This document shows, piece by piece, positions 55,801 to 62,090 of a stretch of 64,000 bases of DNA (position 1 is its first letter; each line of letters opens with the position of its first letter). Under the pieces are notes generated by a model. The model made no database searches and was not told where the DNA came from. It saw only the letters and a program-made list of their open reading frames with translations. The DNA is from Nonlabens sp. MB-3u-79 (lineage in GTDB: Bacteria; Bacteroidota; Bacteroidia; Flavobacteriales; Flavobacteriaceae). The translations under genes and the position numbers were made by a program. The stretch lies in contig NZ_CP025116.1 in assembly GCF_002831625.1 (NCBI RefSeq), forward strand, positions 2,657,501-2,721,500. The letters are read 5' to 3'.

Positions 55801-56242
55801 AAACCCGCTTCCATTGTATGATTTTTATGCTGCTGCGGGCACATTTAGCAATTTACAATCCGTAAAGGATTTTACACTAATTGAAGGTCCAGAAAACAGT
55901 TCGAAAAACGATTATTTCGCTTGTAGAATCATTGGTGAATCAATGAATAGAGTCATTCCGAATGATTCTATTTGCTTGTTCAAACCATATACCGGCGGTA
56001 GCAGAAATGGGAAAATTGTGTTGGTAGAAAACATGGATATTCAAGATCCTGATTTCAACTCGGCTTTTACTATCAAAACCTACTCAAGTGAAAAGTCTGT
56101 TTCAGAAGAAACTTGGGGTCACACTTCCATTGTGTTAAGACCAAACTCATTTGACAAATCGTACCAAAACATCATCATCACAGAAGAAGATGCTACAGAA
56201 ATGAGGGTTGTTGGTGAGTTTGTAGAAATTTTGAAAGAGTAA
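52802..56242 (+). CDS. PLD-nuclease/SF2 helicase/DUF3427/S24-peptidase-like fusion protein
   Basis: An 1146-residue soluble protein. Residues about 30-190: PLD-like domain with one HKD half, H121-T-K123 (NAHTKGYIFKSKEHY, then GSSNLT). Residues about 220-590: superfamily 2 helicase with Walker A ATGTGKT (Lys251), DETH at 336-339 and motif VI QQLGRGLRK near 535. Residues about 600-960: DUF3427-like region. Residues about 1010-1146: S24/LexA-like domain with nucleophile Ser1047 (GESMN) and a candidate general base Lys1092 (TIKTYSSEK). The combination of DNA cleavage, unwinding and an SOS-type peptidase suggests a regulated defence or repair enzyme. It overlaps the NUDIX gene by eight bases, and direct repeats bracket the pair. 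Confidence 0.88.
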   Translation: MDDLIQNFTKSLQTGYVDKSVLSNLNYQPELLVNQKNPPKKVLSTILHELENCNEFFISVAFVTTSGVATIINKLKELEDREIQGKILVSQYLNFTQPEALKRLSQFQNIDLKIAITGNAHTKGYIFKSKEHYNLIVGSSNLTAQALSTNKEWNIKVSALNKSGIVEKLLREFHSDFEEGTPVTAAYILAYEKIYQSQFLLNQKNKLESSVESQPLISPNSMQIEALENLQNLRAERKNKALIISATGTGKTYLSAFDAKAFNPKKLLFVVHRLTIAKDSLNTFRNVFGNDKTMGLYSGNRRELDCDFVFSTIQTISKVNHLENFARDHFDYIIIDETHRSGADSYLRLIEHFEPNFLLGMTATPERTDGNDIFQLFDHNIAYEIRLSRAMEEEMLSSFHYFGVTDLSIDNSEVDKKSEFNYLVSDERVKRIIEQAKFYGSDNGITRGLIFCSRKNEAIELSELFNSRGFKTVALTGDSLEKERAKSIEKLETDNLSEKLDYIFTVDIFNEGIDIPKINQIIMLRPTESAIIFIQQLGRGLRKVEGKGYLTVIDFIGNYENNYLIPIALYGDTSYNKDSLRKLITEGSRMLPGASTINFDQITKERIFESIDSANMQLLSDLKKDYNLLKFKLGRTPMMMDFIEHGSRDPFLFVDYANSYYNFTVKVKKTAKEALSKQQVKLLELFSKEINNSKRLEESLIIKLLIESGDLSVKKLKELVLNKYGYYISDETIKSCVSNLNFEFVREKKAGKMLSAKEIYDLEILSLENGNFVLSKEFAVHLSQTDFKHFLLDSADYSIYEFDRLFDAAEWQNGFVLYRKYSRKDVFRILNVTENPVAQNVGGYLVSADNEHCPIFVNYHKEEHISESTKYEDEFVNHKEFDWMSKSNRKLSSNDVRSILGHNGPIRLPLFIKKNNDEGMDFYYMGEVIPELNQVEQTTMSNDSGKQLPVVKIRFNLADPVTDNMYNYLQEVAVVKSVKPEKTSKVIPIQQLLSFEEKLKNPLPLYDFYAAAGTFSNLQSVKDFTLIEGPENSSKNDYFACRIIGESMNRVIPNDSICLFKPYTGGSRNGKIVLVENMDIQDPDFNSAFTIKTYSSEKSVSEETWGHTSIVLRPNSFDKSYQNIIITEEDATEMRVVGEFVEILKE

Positions 56243-56249
56243 ATATACC

Positions 56250-56400
56250 AATCGGTAAAAAAGACCTAAAACAAAAACAACACTTTTCTTCATTAATTGA
56301 CGGCTCTGTTTTGCAATGTAAAAAAAATAAGTCGTTGATTTGATACTGTGATAATGCCAGTCTCTTGATGTTGTAAAACCCATCTCAAAAGCTCCAACCA
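56250..56400 (+). repeat. Sequence shared with the gap at 59550-59690 and with repeat A
   Basis: AACAACACTTTTCTTCATTA then ATTGACGGCTCTGTTTTGCA matches AACAACTTTTTTCTTCATAT then ATTGATGACTCTGTTTTGCA at about 59575. Both resemble CACTCTTTTATTCATTAATT then GAAGACC in repeat A1. The later part (GATACTGTGATAATGCCAGT) also has a counterpart near 59645. It fills the gap after the helicase gene. Confidence 0.6.
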
Positions 56401-56401
56401 G

Positions 56402-56574
56402 CCCGTCCAAGCACTTTAAGCGCTCCAATGGAAAAGAATACCATTACATAAACCAGCCCTCGTTAAGAAGTTGCGTAATTAGGTAAAACAGTGGTAAGTA
56501 CCCTACTCCCCTTCTTTTATCCTATATATTAAAGGGCTATCTATTGTGTTTGAGTCCATATAACTAGTTGTAGG
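56402..56574 (+). repeat. Direct repeat C2 flanking the NUDIX-helicase module (partner at 52214-52387)
   Basis: About 173 bases collinear with C1. It ends in CCATATAACTAGTTGTAGGT followed by AATTAAAAAAATG, a right end of the interspersed element joined directly to the next gene's start. So the two repeat families meet here. Confidence 0.72.
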
Positions 56575-56585
56575 TAATTAAAAAA

Positions 56586-57005
56586 ATGAATACGGAAAAC
56601 AAAGAAGAATTAGAAAAACAAGAATCTGAAATCAGAAAAAATCTATTTCTTGTATTTGTACCGATTGCCATTATGATTTTCATTATTGCGTATTACCAAT
56701 CAAATTCTTTGGAGCATAACAAAGAAAAGTATTTAGAAAGTCGGAATACTAAATTTAACGGAATCGTAATTAAAAAAAGACAAGAAGGAGATTATACGAG
56801 AGCTGGAAGATTTGTTATTTTAGACAATTATCACGAGGAACGTGTTGAAAACAATACTTATTATAGAATTCAAATCGGAGATTCTGTTTATAAAAAAAGT
56901 GAAAGTGATTCAGTTTATTTTCATCTAAAAAATGGAGAAATCATAATTGAAGATTACAATGAATATTTAAGAAAGAATTATTATGAATTGCTAAATAAAA
57001 AATAA
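56586..57005 (+). CDS. Single-pass membrane protein, unknown function
   Basis: A 139-residue protein with an acidic helical N-terminus, then one transmembrane helix (about 19-38, FLVFVPIAIMIFIIAYYQ). The soluble beta-rich C-terminal part includes YYRIQIGDSVYKKSESDSV. The family is not recognised; small proteins of this shape are common singletons in Bacteroidota. It is enclosed by repeat ends on both sides: right end at 56551-56585, and a full element starting at its stop. Confidence 0.7.
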   Translation: MNTENKEELEKQESEIRKNLFLVFVPIAIMIFIIAYYQSNSLEHNKEKYLESRNTKFNGIVIKKRQEGDYTRAGRFVILDNYHEERVENNTYYRIQIGDSVYKKSESDSVYFHLKNGEIIIEDYNEYLRKNYYELLNKK

Positions 57006-57142
57006 CTACCTACAACACCGTATATAATTTATTGCTAGTTTTGGTTTATTTGGAAAACTTTTGGGTTTTCAAAAGGTAAGTTCAAGTTTACTAAATTAGT
57101 TGTTTAAACCACGCCACAAATCATATACATAACCGTTGTAGG
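57003..57142 (+). repeat. Full interspersed inverted-repeat element (clearest copy)
   Basis: The left end CTACCTACAACACCGTATAT (then AATTTATTGC) and right end GCCACAAATCATATACATAA followed by CCGTTGTAGGGAT are complementary over about 22 positions with bulges (CCTACAAC…ATATAATTT against the inverse). The interior is about 85 bases. The copy starts within the upstream stop codon and ends 12 bases before the ATG of the next (decayed) gene. Confidence 0.8.
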
Positions 57143-57154
57143 GATATCTAAAAA

Positions 57155-57390
57155 ATGAATACGGTACCAATTATTAATTGCTTTTCTAAATTTCTACCAC
57201 TTGATAGTGAAGAAATAAATGCCATAATAAAAACGTAGAATTAAACGAAGACAGTTTAAATTTCAAGAAAGAGGTGTATATAGGCTATACACTTCTATAG
57301 TCATAGGCTGCTTTCGAATCTATAGGAGTAACGAAAATGGAAAGACACCTGTTTCATACTTGGAGACGTCAAAATTGCAAATGCACCCTA
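57155..57390 (+). pseudogene. Decayed Crp/Fnr-family regulator gene
   Basis: The frame from ATG 57155 reads MNTVPIINCFSKFLPLDSEE then INAIIK and stops. A shifted frame continues NVELNEDSLNFKKEV, and after more stops GCFRIYRSNENGK. This is the order seen in the cyclic-nucleotide-binding half of Crp/Fnr regulators (PLDxEE…, KGCFRxYxxxxNGK). No DNA-binding half remains before the terminator at 57393. It occupies the gene position right after a full repeat element. Confidence 0.55.
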
Positions 57391-57392
57391 CC

Positions 57393-57428
57393 AAAAAAAA
57401 TCGGTATTCTCTTAAAGAGAACACCGAT
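57393..57428 (-). terminator. Intrinsic terminator of the PPC-domain lipoprotein gene
   Basis: On the minus strand ATCGGTGTTCTC, a short loop and GAGAATACCGAT (one G-T pair) are followed by a T run at 57400-57393. It lies about 25 bases after the stop at 57451. Confidence 0.88.
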
Positions 57429-57450
57429 TAATAAAATTTCTATATCTCTG

Positions 57451-58299
57451 TTATTCCGTAGATGGAATATCCGACCCTGCAGCACAAGATTGGATCACCC
57501 CTTTTTCTTTACCTGAAATTAGACCAGCTCTTTTCCATTCGTTTGTAGCATGTGCTACACAACTCACGAAATCACCATGATTAAGTGCCGCTGCGGCACA
57601 GGCGTCGATGACTCCTTGCATGGTACTTCCATCTTCTAAGGTTTGGTTGTCAATACCGGTATCACATCCGTCTATAACTATGATGCAAGGACTTTGTCCC
57701 GTAGCAGAGATGTTATAGGTTAAAGGTCCAGTTGCACATGCTCCACTGATGAAGTCCCAGACAGCAACCGTATAAACTCCTGTGGCCGGCAATACAAAGC
57801 CCGTTAATGTAGGATCGCCATACGCAAAACAGTCCGCAGCACAAGCGGCTGCTTCATTATCATCGGCACTAGCCACAAAAAGAAGGGTCGCGTCGTCGCC
57901 AGATCCTTGGTAAAGCCTCATGACTGGATCCATATTGCAATTAACCCGGTCGACTTCGATGTCTACTACATCTCCTGCCTCACCAGAAAAATACCAAAAG
58001 TCTGCATTAGGGAATGCGGAGTAACCTCTAGCTACAACCTCTCCAGTATTTACAACACCTGGACAAAGCTCACCATCATAAACAATCGCAGCTTTCATTG
58101 CGTTTGATACAGGGTTTTTCATCCTTTCCAATATTTGGGCACCTAACTCAGGACCTGCTTTTTCCATAATAGATTGTTCCAAATCATTTAGAACTGAAGC
58201 CTCAGAAGATTCTTCAATGAGTCCTTCATTTTGACAACTAGCCATAACAAGAATAACTGCCAACACTAAAATTGACATCAATTTTTTAATTGTTTTCAT
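57451..58299 (-). CDS. Lipoprotein with pre-peptidase C-terminal-like (PPC) beta domain
   Basis: About 282 residues from ATG 58299, which places a lipoprotein signal (MKTIKKLMSILVLAVILVMA, then SC) at the N-terminus. An upstream start at 58389 would add a non-signal leader and is unlikely. The central part (GDVVDIEVDRVNCNMDPVMR, LYQGSG, FVLPATGVYTVAVWDF) is a PPC-type beta-sandwich, usually a binding or solubility module of secreted enzymes. The C-terminal 70 residues are Cys-containing and helical (ACAAAALNHGDFVSCVAHAT). No catalytic domain is present. Confidence 0.72.
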   Translation of the reverse strand: MKTIKKLMSILVLAVILVMASCQNEGLIEESSEASVLNDLEQSIMEKAGPELGAQILERMKNPVSNAMKAAIVYDGELCPGVVNTGEVVARGYSAFPNADFWYFSGEAGDVVDIEVDRVNCNMDPVMRLYQGSGDDATLLFVASADDNEAAACAADCFAYGDPTLTGFVLPATGVYTVAVWDFISGACATGPLTYNISATGQSPCIIVIDGCDTGIDNQTLEDGSTMQGVIDACAAAALNHGDFVSCVAHATNEWKRAGLISGKEKGVIQSCAAGSDIPSTE

Positions 58300-58914
58300 A
58301 ATAATAAATTTAGAATTGATTAATAGTTGATCATTAAATCTGTGCAATGCCGTTTGTTCGATTGCAACAGCAATTGTGCAATAATACATTCATAGAATGT
58401 TTCCCGTTCGGGATTTACAGGTTTGTTTAAGAATTGTGCCAGAGATGAACTGATGGATGATACAAGCTGTATCAATAACCTCACGTAGCACTACTGTTAA
58501 TAGATCGATATATTTTATATAGCTATGCTAAATTTACCTAATTAATTCATAACTCATTCGTTTTAAACGAATTATATTTCATGTTTGATAGTTAATTATT
58601 TATTTTCACACGTCATTTCGAAAAATAGTTTTATTTGCAGACTTTAAAGAGGTCTATGCCCAGACCACTTTTATTCTTTCTAGTATCTATTTAAATTTAC
58701 AGAAAATCAAACTTAAGCCGTGTATAACAAATGGCTAGTCCTCGCCTACCTACAAAAATCCCTGCGAATTTTCTATACGATTTGTATTTACTAAATTAGG
58801 TGCTTAAAGCGCGCCACTAATCATACACAAGACAGTTACCTCCTAGCTGAAAAAACCATGAAGGAAAAAATAAAGATTAAAATAAAAAAAAGCTTTTCAG
58901 TAAATCACTTTTTA
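58300..58914. other. Intergenic stretch containing a full repeat element
   Basis: The segment 58300-58670 holds the promoter side of the minus-strand lipoprotein gene but no reading frame. From 58671, TATTCTTTCTAGTATCTATT and TACAGAAAATCAAACTTAAG repeat sequence at 11633 and 34161 and lead into the element at 58711-58838. The rest, to 58914, has no gene. Confidence 0.5.
58711..58838 (+). repeat. Full interspersed inverted-repeat element
   Basis: The left end CTTAAGCCGTGTATAACAAA (then TGGCTAGTCC), interior TTTTCTATACGATTTGTATT and CTAAATTAGGTGCTTAAA, and right end GCGCCACTAATCATACACAA followed by GACAGTTACC. It closely parallels the copy at 34203-34345 over its whole length, despite neighbours being different genes. 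Confidence 0.75.
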
Positions 58915-59322
58915 TCAACTCCGTGATGGATAAGTGCCTCGCAAACATATAATATAATGCATCCCCAAAGTGGGTTGCGTACTCGATTCTCCTAAACTAT
59001 TCCCTTGAACCTTTGTACCATTATTTCTTTCACCAACCTGAACCGGTTGAAGACCATTCCCAGTTCCTGGAGATACAGGTACACGACCTCTTAAATCTGG
59101 TAATGCAAATGTCGTGCGGCCATCCCCACCATAAAGAGTACCTAACAATGAAAATAGAGCTGTATTATTAGATATAGGCAATAGTTGACCATCACAAAAG
59201 GCCCAATCTCTTGGTGCAAAATTTCCTGCAAACAACTTTACTTCCCCTATCATAGCCTCTTGAGCATAGCCAGTAAAACTCATAGAAACAAATAGCAATG
59301 CGATAAATAGTGTATTTTTCAT
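58915..59322 (-). CDS. Exported phage tail-collar-domain protein (MdpB-like)
   Basis: A 135-residue protein with a signal peptide (about 1-20, …TGYAQE). The mature part is the 'tail collar/microcystin-dependent protein' module: GEVKLFAGNFAPRDWAFCDG, QLLPISNNTALFSLLG, TLYGGDGRTTFALPDLRGR. In phages this module tips receptor-binding fibres. Exported copies in Bacteroidota have unknown roles. No other phage genes are nearby. A homotrimeric surface role is plausible. Confidence 0.88.
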   Translation of the reverse strand: MKNTLFIALLFVSMSFTGYAQEAMIGEVKLFAGNFAPRDWAFCDGQLLPISNNTALFSLLGTLYGGDGRTTFALPDLRGRVPVSPGTGNGLQPVQVGERNNGTKVQGNSLGESSTQPTLGMHYIICLRGTYPSRS

Positions 59323-59397
59323 GTCCTATTTCTTTAAAAATTAGTATTAAATATAAAATAAAATAATCAATGTACCTAGACCTTGATAAAATACTGA

Positions 59398-59478
59398 ATC
59401 ATTTTCTAGTTGGTTTTGTATTTGCTAGATGAGACACTTAAAGAGGCTAGGCTACATATACCAACAGGTTGTTAGCAA
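59398..59478 (+). repeat. Right part of interspersed inverted-repeat element
   Basis: ATTTTCTAGTTGGTTTTGTA, then TTTGCTAGATGAGACACTTA and GGCTACATATACCAACAGGT followed by TGTTAGCAAG match the right half. It is followed only by a short frame (MKKIDLIIAVLFDRNGDKKQ… at 59519-59620) that I do not count as a gene. Confidence 0.6.
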
Positions 59479-59804
59479 GCTTAATAGAGCCACAAACCTT
59501 CATAAAATAGATTGCCAAATGAAAAAGATTGATCTGATAATAGCCGTGTTATTTGATAGGAACGGAGACAAAAAACAACTTTTTTCTTCATATATTGATG
59601 ACTCTGTTTTGCAGCGGTAGAAAACATCTAAGACGTTTATTTAATACTGCTATAATGACAGTTTCTTGTTGATATCTGACTATAATTTCGCTTTCGCGAA
59701 AGCGAACTCCTACAAACCAAGTGTATCCATCACCTAATAAAAAAATTAGTTAATAACCTATAATCATAACAAGACGGGATCTGTAGGAACTTAAAACCAA
59801 TATT
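59479..59804. other. Intergenic stretch with shared repeat and palindrome
   Basis: It contains the 56250-56400-related repeat (about 59570-59680) and the palindrome at 59687-59706. No gene is supported. Confidence 0.5.
59687..59706. repeat. TTCGCTTTCGCGAAAGCGAA palindrome, copy 5
   Basis: A perfect 20-bp palindrome about 100 bases from the pfkB-like stop, at the end of the carbohydrate-kinase operon. Confidence 0.87.
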
Positions 59805-60728
59805 CTACCTGATCATGTTTAGTATTTTAGTCACATTTGTTTTACTGCCTAGCATGGTTCCTTCACTCATAGTCGTGGCTACCCCACAGGCAATTCCCCA
59901 TTTTAAAATATCACGATCTGAAAAATTATTCTTAATGGCATAAATCAACCCCGCGACCATACTGTCCCCTGCTCCAATAGTGCTTTGTACCGCAACTGAT
60001 GGCGTAGATTGGTAAACAACACCTGCTTTTGATGCTAAAAAAGCACCTCTGGCGCCTAATGAAACCACTATATAAGTCGCTTTTTTAGAAGCGATCATTT
60101 CTAAAGCAAAAGCTTCTTGTTCGGTACTGGATAAAAAGACTTTGCCAGCCAACTCTGCGAGCTCTTTTTGATTGGGTTTTAAGAGAAATACAGGCTCTTT
60201 AACCGCTTCCATAAGTGCTGGTCCAGAAGTATCAATAACCACTTTAATGTTTTTTAAGGAGGTGTGCGCGATCCATCTGGCATAATAATCTGTAGGTATT
60301 CCTTCGGGCAAACTGCCACTTAATACCAGCATATCATTTTCCTTCAATTGCTTATCCACAAAGGCTTGTATAGTTTTTAATTCTGATGGGTATAAGGTAC
60401 CACCTGGCATCCCAAAACGATATTGTAAATTAGTTTGTTCATCCACCACGGACAGGTTTTCGCGGGTCCATTCTTTTACAGGAACCTGCAAAGTGTTTAC
60501 TCCTTCTTGGAGCAGTAAGTCGTTAAGATGTTTGCCGGTGTATCCACCAGAAGGGAATAAACAATTTGTTTTTTCTCCTAATCTATGCAGCATCCTGGAC
60601 ACATTAACACCACCACCACCAGGCTGGTAGTGAATAGAATGACATTTGAGTTTCTGTGTAGCGACCAGACCGGCTACTTTTGCGTTTTTATCCAATGCAG
60701 GATTGATAGTAAGGCTTGTTATATTCAT
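59805..60728 (-). CDS. PfkB-family 1-phosphofructokinase/6-phosphofructokinase-2-like kinase
   Basis: A 307-residue cytoplasmic kinase. The N-terminal NPALDKNAKV and PGGGGVNVSRMLHRLG blocks, the LKPNQKELAELAGK block and the catalytic anion-hole/Asp motif GAGDSMVAGLIYA place it in the FruK/PfkB/LacC group, which phosphorylates fructose phosphates or tagatose-6-phosphate. FruK and PfkB cannot be told apart from motifs. It is the last gene of a minus-strand set after ppsA and glk, spaced 132 bases from glk. Assignment to glycolysis is inferred from these neighbours. Confidence 0.86.
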   Translation of the reverse strand: MNITSLTINPALDKNAKVAGLVATQKLKCHSIHYQPGGGGVNVSRMLHRLGEKTNCLFPSGGYTGKHLNDLLLQEGVNTLQVPVKEWTRENLSVVDEQTNLQYRFGMPGGTLYPSELKTIQAFVDKQLKENDMLVLSGSLPEGIPTDYYARWIAHTSLKNIKVVIDTSGPALMEAVKEPVFLLKPNQKELAELAGKVFLSSTEQEAFALEMIASKKATYIVVSLGARGAFLASKAGVVYQSTPSVAVQSTIGAGDSMVAGLIYAIKNNFSDRDILKWGIACGVATTMSEGTMLGSKTNVTKILNMIR

Positions 60729-60860
60729 TAGAAAATAGTAGGGTTAAGCTAAAGTTTAAAAAGTTGACTGTGACTCTATGTGATACTTCTTCAAGCCTTT
60801 TTAAATGATGTCAGTTAGCAATGAGTTTTTATATGTATAGGAATTGACCATTCCATGCAA

Positions 60861-61946
60861 TTATTTTCCTAGTTGGGCAGCTCCGTAAAGCGCAGCTCCT
60901 AAGAGTGCCGCATTGTCATTTAAAATAACTTTTACTGGCACCATTCTAAGCAAATCGTCCATACGACCCGACTGTATAAAGCCTCTATTAAAAACGCTTA
61001 AATCCATTCCTTCTATTATTTTGGGGACAATTCCTCCTCCGATATAAATGCCTCCGGTAGCTTTCATTTTTAACGCCAGCTGTGCCGCTTCTACAGCCAA
61101 AAACCTAGTGAATAAATCAAAAGCTTCCCTGCAAACCTCATCCTTCCCCTCTATAGCCGCATGGGTTATTGCTGCTGAAGGATGACCGCTTTGTATTTGT
61201 TGCTGAATGTCATCAGGAACCATTTGCCCTTTTTTCTGAATTAAAAATGTATAGATATCATAAATACCAGGACCTGATAAAACGCGTTCCCAACTTACAT
61301 GCTTATATCTTTGATGCATGAACTCCCATAAATCTATCTCCAAATCATTACGAGGGCTAAAATCACAATGCCCGCCTTCTGAAGCAAAGGGGCGGTAATG
61401 GGACCCATCCCAAAACAAACCTACTTCTCCAAGACCAGTCCCTGGGGATATGATAACGGCATTACCAGGCACATCAGCTCCTACTTGTATGGTTTTAAAA
61501 TCAGTTTCTTTAAGTGCCGCCAAACCATAAGCGTTTGCCTCCATGTCGTTCATAAGAGTCACCGCATCCATCATTAATTCCTTTCCTATTTCATCTCCAC
61601 TGATCTCCCATGGCAAATTCACACCTTTGACTTTATTATAGGTAACTGGTCCTGCAACACCTATGCATATGCTATCAATTGCAGGACTTTTTTTATGATG
61701 AAAATCATAAATCATCTCTATAAAAGAAGGCTGTTCTTTGGTAGGGTACTTTTTCTCTTTAAGTTGAAAAAGCTGTCCGTCTTTAACTTCATATAAAGCC
61801 AAATGTGTTTTTGTACCTCCTACATCTGCTGCCAAAACAATCGCTTGTTGGTTGAGGTTGATATTCTTAAAATAGGCTAAGGGTACCTCAGCCTGGTACA
61901 AGGTGGATAAAGATATACTGCTGGATTTGTGCATCATATTATACAT
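60861..61946 (-). CDS. glk: Glucokinase (Glk family)
   Basis: A 361-residue cytoplasmic protein. ATP-binding phosphate 1 motif AADVGGTKTHLALYE (residues about 39-53), then IAGPVTYN-like GVAGPVTYNKVKGVNLPWEI, LMNDMEANAYGL with the catalytic Asp, ISPGTGLGEVGLF and the Glk signature EGGHCDFSPRND. It phosphorylates glucose to glucose-6-phosphate. The N-terminal 30 residues before the first motif are longer than usual; an internal start is possible but MYNMMHKS at 61946 is the first ATG. It is the middle gene of the ppsA-glk-pfkB set. Confidence 0.9.
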   Translation of the reverse strand: MYNMMHKSSSISLSTLYQAEVPLAYFKNINLNQQAIVLAADVGGTKTHLALYEVKDGQLFQLKEKKYPTKEQPSFIEMIYDFHHKKSPAIDSICIGVAGPVTYNKVKGVNLPWEISGDEIGKELMMDAVTLMNDMEANAYGLAALKETDFKTIQVGADVPGNAVIISPGTGLGEVGLFWDGSHYRPFASEGGHCDFSPRNDLEIDLWEFMHQRYKHVSWERVLSGPGIYDIYTFLIQKKGQMVPDDIQQQIQSGHPSAAITHAAIEGKDEVCREAFDLFTRFLAVEAAQLALKMKATGGIYIGGGIVPKIIEGMDLSVFNRGFIQSGRMDDLLRMVPVKVILNDNAALLGAALYGAAQLGK

Positions 61947-62090
61947 TTAAGCGATAGAACTATTCTTATTTAAATAAATATCTGGAATGAAATAAGGCCA
62001 CTTTATTCCATCTTCCCTAGGTCGTTGAAAGGCTTTTCTTCTAGATATCAACTCCATAGCAACAGCTCATTTATGGATTACAGTGGGTTG

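Noticed and set aside
19009..59478. Calling the repeat family a true integron attC array
   Set aside because: No integron integrase, attI or clean GTTRRRY core was found in the window. The likeness is in layout only, so it is reported as a repeat family and a hypothesis.
59429..59620. Possible small gene after the 59398 repeat end
   Set aside because: It begins inside the repeat and covers part of a second shared repeat (about 59575); its ATG-initiated part is only about 33 codons and matches no family.
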